Below are positions 1-12,700 of a DNA stretch of 41,639 nucleotides, in pieces. Location of the stretch: positions 1-41,639 of the forward strand of contig JAWQRO010000354.1 in NCBI GenBank assembly GCA_033557835.1, in the 5' to 3' direction. The notes beneath the pieces were generated by a model that made no database searches, had not been told where the DNA came from, and worked only from the letters and a program-made list of their open reading frames with translations. Source of the DNA: Helochares maculicollis. Its lineage: Eukaryota > Arthropoda > Insecta > Coleoptera > Hydrophilidae. The translations under genes were made by a program, and so were the position numbers. The first letter of the stretch is position 1. Every line of letters begins with the position of its first letter.

Positions 1-840
1 AAGATGAACTAAATGAACAAAAATTAATAACGAAAAAGATCGATCAATAGACAGGGAATCACAATGGAAGAAATATAAAAATATAGATAGTATAAATAGG
101 AGTTATTGAGGGCCAATTACAGGTTTAATTGAAAAAGAATTTAAAGCTATAATGAAGATCTAATAATAGCAGGATTAACTAAGAAAAAATGTAGATACAA
201 TTACATCACGTAGACAGGACGCATGTTGATATAGTAGAAGTAGATTTTTGGAAAAGTAAAAACTAGCATATATGTCAGAAAATATGATGATAATAGGAGA
301 GCAGCATAGAATACAATTTAAAAATACTACAAGATAGTATCGAAAATATTGGTGAGTGAGTATGAAATAATATGCGGAATAAGGATATTGATTATCCTGG
401 AGAATTTAGCAGTCACAAATACTTTTCTAGAGGGAAGAACTATTATAAGTACATCTAAGTAGTGGAAAACTGAAATGAGAGGCTAACAACTGATTAAAGA
501 ATTGTCAAAAAACATGAATATAGAAGAAGATGTACGAAGAAAAAGGTGTGGTACAATAATAAGCAATTATGACGTAGCAGATTGAAAGCTAAGAATAAAT
601 ATGAGGAAACAAAATGAAACCACCAGAAAAAAATCTATAAATCCAGCCACTTTTGGTTACAATCCTGGGATGTTCAATCAAAATATTAGAAGTTTTTAAG
701 ACAAAAATTTTATGGTATAGTGAATTTATGAGAAGAAGGTGACATCGAAAACATCTTGACGCTATTTAAAGCAATACTAACAAATAAAGCCACCGATTTT
801 AGAGACATCAAATGCATGAAAAATAGGTACTAATAAGCCT
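1..840 (+). pseudogene. Possible decayed non-LTR retrotransposon endonuclease region
   Basis: The plus strand is unusually A- and G-rich here, unlike the flank, as is typical of old retrotransposon sense strands. Short pieces in different frames, in the right order, resemble the endonuclease-to-RT linker of RTE/CR1-like elements: LQDSIENIGE (324-356), LENLAVTNTFLEGRTII (about 394-445, compare the family's NL-V-TNTF), EDVRRKRCG followed by NYD (about 525-575, compare DV-V-RG-D--SDH), and ENILTLFKAILTNKATD (about 750-800). Stops and frameshifts are numerous and no intact frame remains. The order of pieces supports the call, but each match is weak. The upstream part would lie outside the window. 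Confidence 0.4.
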
Positions 841-3800
841 GATAGAATATTAACATCGTCATAGTTAAGGTCTGCAAACATTGTAACCTTAATCATTTAT
901 TGTAATTAAGATCTTTTTGTTTACTTTCACCAGAATTAAGTTTATTTGGCAATATAAGACCGCTTCTTTAATGACACTGATTGTATATTATAATGTTACT
1001 TAAAACTATAATGGTTTTTATGACAGTAGAGAAGTTTTTAAAGACCTCAAATCATTTTATCTTTAAAGCTATTATGATTTATACTTAGAACCATATTATT
1101 GGAAATGGATTTCATCGTCCTTCAATTTGTCACTTAATTATACAATCCTATAACAAAGTACTTTATACCAGTGTTAATTAAGACACTTATAAACAATTAT
1201 AAAAAACTAACGAAAATGTAAACGTTGTGTAAAATATCAAGGTAGCTCAGTTCATACCAAAAATATATTATTTAAAAGCTTAAAGCTTAAAGAAGTTTAA
1301 TTATTAGAAACAATATATTTATTGACAAATACAAGCTTTATTCTGAAATTGAACTGTCATGCCAGTTATAAGTTTGTTGCACGACGCAATTTAAAATAAA
1401 TCATATAATTACAGAATACCATAAATACTTTATAATCATTTATGAGTATATTATGTATACGAATACGTAATTCGTGATAGTAGTCAAGGGGGCGTTTAAT
1501 TTAATCAGCTCTTTGAGTTGGAGAAATCGATACTACCTTTATTTGAGGGAAACGCTAGAAATGGTGCCTGCAAGAATAATGGAGAAAGCCTACACATTTC
1601 GCTTAGGATGTTCAACTAGTAGATTTTGTCCTGGACATTTCAGTACAATTGAAGGCTGCTTGCTACATGCTTACCACGGTATAATATCTTTTGTTTTGCA
1701 GTTACATCCTTGTTCGTCGGGGCTCTTTTAAAACCTGAACACCGCAGATAACTATGTTTACATTTGCATTGGCATTAAATGTATACAATTATGGAAACTC
1801 ATTAATGCTGGAATACATTCAATAAATATTGCCCATGAACCTTTATTTTATGTCGTCGACCTCCTTAGATTATAAACGTACCAAACATCACGACATCCAT
1901 TATGTTTTTTTTCCTGGAAACTCAGTTTAAACCGTTGCTGCGTTTATTTAATTAAATTCTGTAGTTTTTGAATTATGTTGCAGGAAGCGCGAGTAAGAAA
2001 ATTCCATATTTAAAAACCCGCCTTCTAGAGTTCAGTGTAAAACTATTAGAGAGTCGTATAGTTTTACATTAACATAATACTTTAAAAATAATTTTAACGA
2101 GCAAGGAATTTAATATACAAATGTTTAATTTTTTGGATTGAACAATTAAATGCAACAGATATTCCTATTCTGTAATTACATTCCTTATTTAGAAATTCTT
2201 TGTTTTTTCATTCAAACGTTTGAAGGCATATTCTGAATTCCTATAGACATAATACACCTTAAGTAATAATATATGAGGCTAGAGTTACCAAATAAGAGAT
2301 TTCTGAAGCCATTGAAACATATATAGGGTTCTTTTGAAGTGGTAACACAAATGATTACTACCTAGTCCTTTGTGTTCGTATTTCTGTAAACATTATATCC
2401 ACATATAACTTTACAAAATACCCTCATTATATTCTGAATGTCCGATTTCGACCGGCTGCGTACTTAGGATAATTGCGTTATATTAAATTGGCTGTTGAGG
2501 GTGGGATATGATGGATTGTGCTTTTTTTGCGAGCCACGAAAAAGCGATTAAATCATTTTTGTTATTCATAAATACAGCCCGGTCTCCCTTTCAATATAGA
2601 TTTTAAACCGTGTTTATTTTTAACTAAAAACCGCTTTCAAATGAACATACAGATTTTGATTTTCATTAAATCGACACGTTATATCGCTTGGAATGAGAAA
2701 AGGTAAAACTTGCCAGACTACACAAAGCTGCTTGCTACATTCTTTGAAGCGTGCATTATGTAAACATTGTCAAGAATCTAATGTTTAATCCTTTCACAAA
2801 TAGTTCGGCGAGATGTTAAACCTACTGGTTGTTTTACACAGGAAAGGGCTGGCATTTATTAAGTTGGCAACACGTAAATCCTGCACCTACAGCTTAACAT
2901 GTAATATTAAGATATCCATTAAAAAGTTAAGTTGCTATTTGGGGCAACAGGTTAAATTGAAAACAAAACTCAATGACGTGGTAGGTGGTTGTGGGAATAA
3001 AAGGTTTTAGCGTTCATTACGCTGAGAACGATAGGAAATCGTATACACGGCAACAAAGAAGAGCAAACAAAGGGAAAGTTGATTTCTTAAAGAATTTTTT
3101 CCAAGAAAAATGGCATTCATTAATTAATAAAGCAGTAACTTCCTAGTTTATAGAATTCATAGAGATTCCTTTCTTTGCAGTATTCTAAAGTGCCGCAGTT
3201 TTATTTTTGGCAAAATTACGTTATTAGTTTTATGTAATCAAGCAATATTTAGAATTGAGTTTGTTGGGAACATTTATGCTCATTTATAAAAACTGTACAC
3301 TCGGAGGTGACGTTGGCTTGATATAGAGCATTTGATATTTTACATTTACCATCCCAGGAAAATCAGTTAAATGTTTCATTTAGCTAATTTTCTTTGAAAT
3401 ATAGAATTAACATGCTAATTTTAAAAATATAGACAGTCACAGCTGTTTGCAAAACAAAACCAAACAGGTTTTAGTTAATATAGTTGACAATAGAGCTTAG
3501 ATATCAAACGAATCCTGATTTGCTTAGTATTTTGAAAGAACGTATATTTTATTAATCTCATGGTTTTATAGCTACATATTCTTATCTTCTAAGCTTTTTA
3601 TCACAGTTTATCAGAACTTTTCAACTTTCACGCCGTAAAATGTGTTTTTTAGATGAATTCAAGAAATCTGCGTTTGAAAACGCCAGGGGAATATACTTTA
3701 AGAGATTGGTTATGTTTATTTGAGTATTTAGAGAATTGTATAAAATTTTACTTTTTTGAAGCCCTAATAAGCGCGTAGAAAACAGAAAACTTACATCAGG

Positions 3801-6557
3801 AGGTGTACAGAAACACAATATATCGATTCGATTAAAAGGAATGCCTCTAGTGGACGATATAGTGTTTCAGGAAATCAGCTTTTTGCCAACTTATCTATAT
3901 CTATTTTTTCGGTGTCTCCAAAGGAACTCAAGAACCATCGTTCGCGATGCTCATTTCGCATTCCTCCTCCTTTGTCGGCAGTAAAAAATGCGTGGAAAAA
4001 GTGACATGTGACACGACTCGCGAAATTGGAAGGTTACCCTTCAAGTTGATGGGCGTATACAAACATATTTAAAAGATCGTTGTTACAATATCAACAATCT
4101 ACTAAAACGAGTTTGGTACGACATGTTTTCAATAAAAATAGTTTAGGGTCCTGCGGGCGTACAAATAATACAAATAAAGGTTTCCCTTTTTATAGGAACT
4201 AAAGAAAACTCGTAGGATGGTTATCTTAAGCCCGTCAAGTAGGTTACAAGTTTTCATGCCAATGTGACGTAGATTGAAAGGGGGCCAAAGACCACATAAA
4301 AACAGGTCTGAGATGTCGGTTTGATTTTTTCAACGCAAATTGGAAAAAAATGTTTTGTTGAAAAGGCAACGGGGTCAAGAGAAACAAATTAGATTTTCTT
4401 GTTGCGGCTGCCGCCTTTAAAATCTTAAAATTCTCCATCCTCAAGTAATTCTACATTTGGCAGCATAAAATGTTTTATACAAACTTGTAATATGGTACAA
4501 AAAACCTGACAACATTTACAAAATCCAGCATATTGAAAGCCCTGCCTAAGTGTTTTGTAGTACTAAACAACTAGTAAATAGATATGAAAAACTATATATT
4601 TAACAAAATCGGTTGGGAATAGTTCGTGCCTAGTATACGTAATATACAAGTACATTCCTATTTACATGTCAATATTAGTTATTCAGAACATTGTATAAGG
4701 AAAACGATATTTGCCTCGACATACAGAATTGTTTACTTCCATATTCCCTTGCTGGCACCGCAGAGGACTTTTGCTTTGTTAGATTTATCACTTTTGCATC
4801 GCTTTTTTTAAATTTGACATTTATGAATTGTGTTATTTTTATGCTGAGCGAAAGATAATCTTGTAATAAATTGTATGCCCGCCACCCTAATAAAGAGCAA
4901 CATGGCAATACTGATTCTATTTCTGTTCGCTGTGGATTACAAGTTATCTACGAAGCTTGTAACAGCAAACAGAAGAATAGTAATAATCGTATAAACTTGA
5001 ATCTGCATAGTGATTAATTTTTTTAAAGCGTAAGATTAGTTATAAACGCAAAAACAGTTTTCAATCTGGTACCAACGATTTTATGTAAACAAAATATCAT
5101 ATTTAAATTGTCAGTTGAATAGAGAAGCTTGAAATTGGATGTACATCATTTGATAACGCCTCTGTTTTCATTCTATTATTGTGTACCTACTGTACTGTCA
5201 CAAATAAACTTGATGTATTTAGATAATAAAGCGTGTTTAAACTTTATTTTTACTGTCAGCGTCGGCTATAAACACCAGGCTACTGTAGTCCATATTTGCT
5301 TGTTTGAAAAATGCATGTACCTTTTAAAACTTCGACTCCGGCTTTTGTTTTATGAATGTATTTATTATATTTCCTATTTGTCTTTTGTTTGTGAGTTTAT
5401 TAAAATGCACGCATATTTATTTTGTACAGATCTTAGTATGTAAAGTGTAGCATTTCTACATGCTCAAAATTTTCATTTTGTCATCTTGTGCATAAATAGT
5501 TTAGTTAAATACCTAATATTCTTAGGGTGTTTTTTGCTATACGTAATTTTTTACACCCTAGACATGATTTGTAATAAGAAATAATTGTGTTTTTCAGTAC
5601 TTCAACTTCTTATAACAAATCGAGAAAAATTAACAGAGATCCCTTGATGAAAAACAAGTTACTCGTTTTCATTTTGCAATGTCGGCTTAGTTATATACTT
5701 GGAATAGCCCAACAGGGGATTTTCGATTAAACTGAAGGAGCAAGTTAATTACAACGCACAGAAAATGGTCCTAGATCGAAATAAGTAGCAGCCCGAAAGA
5801 TTTAATTGTAGTTTAATTATTGTTTACAAAAAATAAATTTAGCGCAAAAAATGAAGCTTAAATTGCAAAGACATTAATCATCCTTTTCACGCAAAAAATA
5901 CAAGTCAATTCATTGCAATCGGGGCTGTGATCAATATTTGGTTTTAGCAGGGACCATGCAAAGTGCCAAATAATAGAATGAAACGCATTCACTCCATAAA
6001 TTGCACGTCCAATAAAACTATTTTAAAGAAACATAGCATGTAACAGTTAAATCTTTCCATTGTATATTAATAATTCAGAGCTGGTTTAAATTCATAAACG
6101 GCAACTGATAAATTTGCATTTTCAATTCCCTTCACCGTAAATTCAGCATTGACATATTTATATAAGAGGCGCAATCTTTAACGAAACAAATGTCGCGTTA
6201 ACTTGACAGAGATAAACAGTCAAAAGTCGCATCCTTGACATTAAAAAGTGAACGAAAATTGATGATGCGGAAATATTTATGTTACGGTCGTCCTTTCTTT
6301 ACTATAATCGGGATATTCGAACGTGAAAAATGCAATACTTTAACTCCTCATAACATATTGAATGAAACAAACTTTTAACGTGTTGAATTTTCCAACTCTA
6401 AATCCAGCACGGCTCGTGTAGAAACCATTTATTTAACATATTGTTTCAACATATTTCTTTTGCTTGTTTTTAACATCTCTTATCATGTTTATCTATTAAT
6501 CTGTTTGACTATTTCATAGTATCGATATTTCAAAATAGCTAAAAAACATATACTTAC
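841..6557 (-). other. Start of receptor intron 5; no downstream exon found
   Basis: This stretch follows the GTAAGT donor of exon 5. I looked on the minus strand for the TM6 motif (C-W-L-P) and the TM7 motif (N-P-x-x-Y) and found neither. Reading frames here are short and resemble nothing I know. A slightly GC-richer patch at 3900-4030 contains CATCG-TTCG-CGATG, a five-pair stem with a TTCG loop. The rest is AT-rich with nothing further to report. Confidence 0.55.
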
Positions 6558-6708
6558 TCTTCGTTTGCTTTTGATATTTTCCATCTGCCGCTGTGTGCAT
6601 TCGCCTATGCTTTGAGAACCCCAAAGCTCTATTCCTATCCTCGCATATGTGTACGTCATTGATCCTATGGGTACAGCGTATGCTATTAGAAGTAGTATGA
6701 TGTTGTAG
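6558..6708 (-). CDS. TkR86C: Receptor coding exon 5 (TM5 and start of intracellular loop 3)
   Basis: The acceptor TTTATTACAG precedes 6708 and the donor GTAAGT follows 6558. The 151 nt encode residues 225 to 275. TM5 carries the conserved Pro (AVPIGSM) and is followed by YARIGIELWGSQSIGE and by RQMENIKSKRR, a run diagnostic of insect and vertebrate tachykinin receptors. The exon ends at a codon boundary just where the family continues with the first residues of TM6, so a further exon is required. Confidence 0.92.
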
Positions 6709-9700
6709 CTGTAATAAAAAAAATGCAATCAGTTTGAGGTTTTTTTTTATTTACCAGCTACAGAAAGTCTGTTCACTTTATCATGAAATGAACGTACTAT
6801 AAAAATTTTTCACAAATTTTAAATTATATTTTACCTTAATACAAGCAGAACCACCAAAGTATATTTTGATTGAATTAAAAAAGTTAATCTAATGGTCAGT
6901 TGATTTTATAGGCAAAATATCTCTCATTGTTTTCCTGTTTTAAAATGCTTTCTTATTATAAATTTTATAGGAGATTTAACAAATATTTTTTATTTTCACA
7001 TAAAACAGATTACCAGTCTGAAATGCCAGTATAGCGTTTTCTACTTAGAGATACCAATTTGCAGGTTTTGTTTCAAATACGCCTCACTACAAGATCGATA
7101 ATTTAAGCGTAATTATATGAACACAATTATTAGATGCTAATATAGAGATTAGATGCAGAGGACATATTTGTCGAGAATACATACAATTTTTTCCACAAAA
7201 CGTCAAAAATAATACGGTTCAATTAAATATAATTGATATGAAGGATGTGATACGTCTTATGCTCTAAGTAACTTTTATCTCTAGCTAACAACATTGATAT
7301 CCTGTGCAATTTCGTAGTAAGTTGCATTTGCAGACATTGACAATATCTGACTTTATTGTAAAAAATACAGCAGATGATCTACTTGAATTCTTTTCTTTAT
7401 CAGTTCTTAATAAATCATTTTATTATGTTTTACATATCTACTTTGTCTGTCTAGCGATGTCGATACAAAAACCTAAGGAATCAATTTATTTAACTTAATT
7501 AAAATTTAGCTGCTAAAAACCTTGTTACTCCAATATTATTCCAGGATACTTAAAATTTTCTAATTACAATTGTACAAATTTTATTTTCTGAACTTCAAAA
7601 AGCCAACTTCTCTTTTCAGATATTAAAATCTTATTTAATGATATTCGTCGTTTAAAACGTTTCGAATTTCATTGCAAATTCTTACTATACTCAACTAGAT
7701 TTTTATAGCACATTTGTTTTTAATTTTTAACAAGAATACCGCAGTGGGTCCTCTATTTGTATTATTTAATTTTTACTGTTGTAGATCAATATTGCACATA
7801 TTTAAATAGCATATCTAGAAAAAAATTATTAACAGCAACGCGGTATATTCAGTTAATTTAATTTTCTATGAACTATATATTGAATCAAGCTGATTTAAAC
7901 TTTGAGATTTGCCAAATGCGCACCATACTTGCAATAATTCAGTGCACTTTTATAACTATGTCCCCTTTGATAAATTTGCTGCGTCACAGAATTGTGGTTA
8001 TCCAGCTATGAACAAGCAGTATGCAATTAATTTGTGATGCAACCTAATTTTCTTGCGTTTGTAGCTTCAAATTTGTTTTCAGATCTAGTTGCATAACAGA
8101 ATATCTCTCTGCTACGTATATGAAAATAATGTTCAGTGGTAATGCAATCACTGCCTGATGAAACATTTGCTAGAAAAATATAATTTTTATGGAAAATACA
8201 TTGTACAAGATATACTTTTTGTATAATTTATGCATTTTGAATGAACGCTGATATCTTCATGTTGATGACAAGCTGTGATCAGACACTAATTTTAAGTTGC
8301 ATAGAGAATTATTTAAGTACGCAGGATAATGAACACATTGAACAAAATGTTCAGCAAAAGGCTCTTAGCGAAAACAATAACAGCTATTTATCGGTCCCTT
8401 TCGCTCGCAAGAACGTAGGTCGAAGCAAAAATTCTTATCAAATTTCCAGTGGGTTAACAAATCCATATGGCACGATGATTTTATAAACGTTTCAGATTTC
8501 CACTAAATTGATTTTAAACGTACGGTAACAAAAGGGACTTTTCCGGTTTCCGGCATAAATTTAATTAGTATATCAAACTGTTCATTATCTAGCCAGATAA
8601 TGAACTGAGCAGTAGAAGACACTTAAAAACTCAATTGCGTCGCGTCAAAATAATGCAATATTTTACTTTATAACACGGCTGAATTAAATTTACTATATAA
8701 TGATGCTTCAAACGGTCGATTTATCTGTGCAAAAAATATTATAAAGAAATATATCACGCTTCTAATATGTGTTAAGTATTTTCTCTTATTGTTGTGTACA
8801 TAGGCAATCTTGTGATTTGATGGGAATCAAACCACAGGATATTGATTTTCATATTGGATTGTCCGATGCAAGCAATATGCATAATGCAATTGAGGTAGTC
8901 ATTAATTAATATTGTGAAGCAATTATGTAATCATTGATTCACGTTATGTGTGAATACAATTCTATAAGCAATAATTTCTATTGATTTAATTAAATATTTA
9001 AAAGCTCAGGGCCTAGACATTTAATGTTTCAACCACATTATCCACAAGAACTTGCAATCGACTTTAACTTAGTGACAATAGTCACGAGTACTAATTTACG
9101 TAAATGTAACTACCGTGTACCTTTACATAATTTGTGTTTAATCAGAACTTGGAAGCTATTTTGAATTCCAAGGAATGTGCAAGTGCTTACATTCAAGTCA
9201 AACTACTTAAACTGTAAATTGTCGGAAGTACATCTTACTAAGAAGTATTGCAGTATATTACAAGTTCCTCAATTTCGATTAATTAATCCTGACGAACTGA
9301 TTTTCCAAATATCCTTTCATCGATAGTAGCAACTAAATATTAACTTTTATTTTGGTTTAGATTTAGATAAAAATTACACATTGATATTTATTATGCCTGT
9401 AAAATGCGTGTTCAAAATATGGTATTCAAATATTATGCGGAAATTAATATTATAGATAGTTGGAAGTGAATGTAGGATTTTACTCTGTATATTGTTACTG
9501 GAATTATATTCATGTATATATGATGTAAATATTTGTTGTAATTGCAATTTAAATATCGATCATGTAAAATTTTATAGTTTTAATCATGCTTAGTTTACTC
9601 ATGAAATGTACGTAAATAATAATTTAATCTACATGAAAATAAACGCTAAGGAAGTGATTTTATAGTTACTTCTTATCGTTTAATATCGCTGTGATCTTTA

Positions 9701-12700
9701 AAAAATAGAATATATTTTTGATATATTTTCAAACGTATCAGTAATGACATAGCTAATAAATTGTTATCTTAATACTTACAGATATTCATACCAGGACTCA
9801 TTAGTAGCCCCATCTGGCCACTGAGCATAACATATAACTCGCTCCTCTCCATCTTTGTAGGAAACCACATACGTAGTGTAAACACGCAGAGACGGGCACG
9901 AAATTATTGTGCCCACAATCCATGTCGTGACAACCAAAAAAATTGTCATCGTCCTTCCCATTCTAGGGCGTAGTGGGGTCATTATTGCCATGTACCTTCA
10001 AACAAAATTACGTTCTATTATTTCAGAAACGAAAGAAAAACAAAATTACAAAGCCAATCCACTACTATTACCCACCATCCCCTCGAATTAGTCACTACGA
10101 ATTAATGAAATATACACCGCAAAGAAAAACAATCTGATTGTGGTTTACTTTCTTGACAACCTAAAAACTAAACAAAAACAACCGAGACAATGCTTATAAC
10201 CAGAAAAATAACTATTGTTTGTCCGCTGTTTTGTTACGTTTTGTTTCTTTTTGCCAAAATAAGATAAACCTAATTGAATAGCTATTGAAGCAAACCCTCC
10301 GTTAGTTCTCAATAATGAGCTATCGATTAAGGGATTAATGAATATCGAAAACTGAAGTCACAGAAATACCACCTACCGATTTCACAATTAACTCATTGCA
10401 GTTGAAATGACTTAACAAAAGGAGCATTCACCGTTATGAGGTTAGATTCGCAACATTTTATTACATTGCAGGGGACTCGCACAAATAGCTCGTAAACCTT
10501 CCACAACAATGAATGAGAAAGATTGAATTTTAATTTATTATATTCTGGGTAGGAAGGAAATTATCGGTCACGTTTTGAAAGGATAAAAAATTATAGCCGT
10601 TGGATTTTTCAAATAATTTCACCTTATATATACGTATTTGCAAATGTAGGAAAATAGACAACTGAGGAAAACTGATCAATTTAAAGCCCGTTTTTTAAGC
10701 AAATGTTCGGCAAACTGCCTCAAATGCATCAAGTTAATTAAAAAAGTATGGGGGGTCAATTCTCGTCACTTCAAAACTCTTTAATCTCAAATCGATAACT
10801 CGTTATTGGCTTCAACTATGAAGATTTTACGCGCTCTCGCTGAGGAATACTCAATTAAATCCAGCTCAGTGTTAAAAAGCCATGAAAATTTGCAATAAAG
10901 AGAAAATTCATATAAGATACTTTTTTGTCGGCAGTCGGGCCGAAGTTTTAAATTTGTAGAAAGGAGTTGGATAAACGTAAAAAGCTTTCGCTCAGAGAAT
11001 CACAAAATCCTTCGTTTAGAATGTTACACACTTTGCAATAATTTCTCTCCCCTGTCTTAGTTTTTCTATCTGAAGACTAAATGGCGCATTTTCGTACTGA
11101 TTACAATTCAAGAAATACTACAATTTCGTAATTATTTTACTTCCGATTTTCTGCTACAACATGGTTGGAATCTATTTAGGATATAAAAACTTTATGCCGA
11201 TATTTTTCAATTAAGCGAACGGATTGAAAGTCTCAGAAGTAAAATTGCAATTTAATTCCAAATATATTGAAATGCAAAACAGAATAACATTTGCGACGTA
11301 TTTTCGTCATAGCACGCTCTCCCAGTTTTTTGAATATTCATGAATTTTATGTAATTCGTCTGTCAACATAAATTCTGTACCCTAGAAGGTACCTGCAAAA
11401 ACTTTATTATACGACCTGTTTTGTGGTTTCTTGATTAATAACCCTTGACCCATCTCAATTTCAAATTAAAATGTTTTCTTCCCAAACACAATTACCCCAT
11501 TTCATCAAGGAGGGCTTTAACTACTAGAAATGTTTTAAGCAGACGAACTAAATTATATATTGAAACGAGGCACTAGTTGTAAACCAAAATTAAATTTGGA
11601 TCAAAGATTGATCTAATATTTGAATCGAGTATCTTCCGAATTAACCAGCAAGGCTACTAACTCCCAATGGGGTTGTAAAATTTTTCGAACGTCCAGAAGC
11701 GTTCCTCTTATATATCCATTTATATATTTTATTCAGCTATTATATATTCGCAAGGAATATATTTTATTGCTGGGCGATGTTTTGTAATTGCGATATCCCA
11801 TTATATTTTACAAGATGTAAAACGAGCTTTAATTTCAAGAGATATTTTAGACCGGCAATAAATTAAGTGCCAGTCCATTCCCTAATGAAAAAAGGATTTG
11901 TGGAATTTCCTTTTATTTAAAACGTGTTAATTTCAATGGGTTTCCTTTCCGTGGGTTTTACAATTAACGAACAGATTTTATTTTTCTGGCAAATGCTGAA
12001 AATGTTAATTGAGTTTTTTGTTTTATACTTTTTGATAAGTTTTGAATAATTTTAGTTGTAATACTTAAAATAATTATCACAAATTCGGTTCGTATTCAGT
12101 CTTACCGTGATATTACTTCATTTACGCAACGCATTTATTTATGTAAAATGGAAAGTTTACAATAACTATTAATTAGATTTTTGTTTAAGGCCTTAGCTTT
12201 GCAGATATTGATTTGGCATGGCCAAGTTTATACAAAAATTGTCGTGTTTGTCTAAAATATCGAATTAAAAATGAATACTGTACATACTACGAGTGAATTC
12301 TAAATTTTAACATAATTAATATTTTGGAGCGAAACATTACACTATATTAGTAACATAGAGTAAATTCGTTAACCACCAATAAGCTTAAATTAAAAGCTTC
12401 ACGATGTGGAGGAGGAGGAAAGCGGAAGCGTTATTTACATGCATATATTCATCAGCTCAGCTTCATTCTTATTTAAAGAAATAAATAAATTTCTCGCCTA
12501 ATGGAAATTCCTTCGCAGCTTTTATGTGTGCGTATTTCCATAAATTACCGACGACAGCTACAAATTGCTGGGTAGTGTTAGTATGGTGCAATTTTGAGCA
12601 AAAACACTCGTAAAGATGTAAGGTAGTTTGAAATTTTTCAAATGGTTTCAACGAATATTGGCACAAATATAACATTCCACTTTAAAATTGTATGCCTTTT

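Larger units (their letters stand above)
6709..9779 (-). other. Receptor intron 4 (3071 bp, phase 2)
   Basis: AT-rich, with no coding or transposon sequence recognised. It contains two short hairpin-forming inverted repeats (8580-8605 and 8809-8838), listed separately. Confidence 0.8.

Noticed and set aside
5129..5443. Plus-strand frame of 104 codons
   Set aside because: It starts at TTG, is rich in Leu/Tyr/Phe as expected from T-rich DNA, and has no motif.
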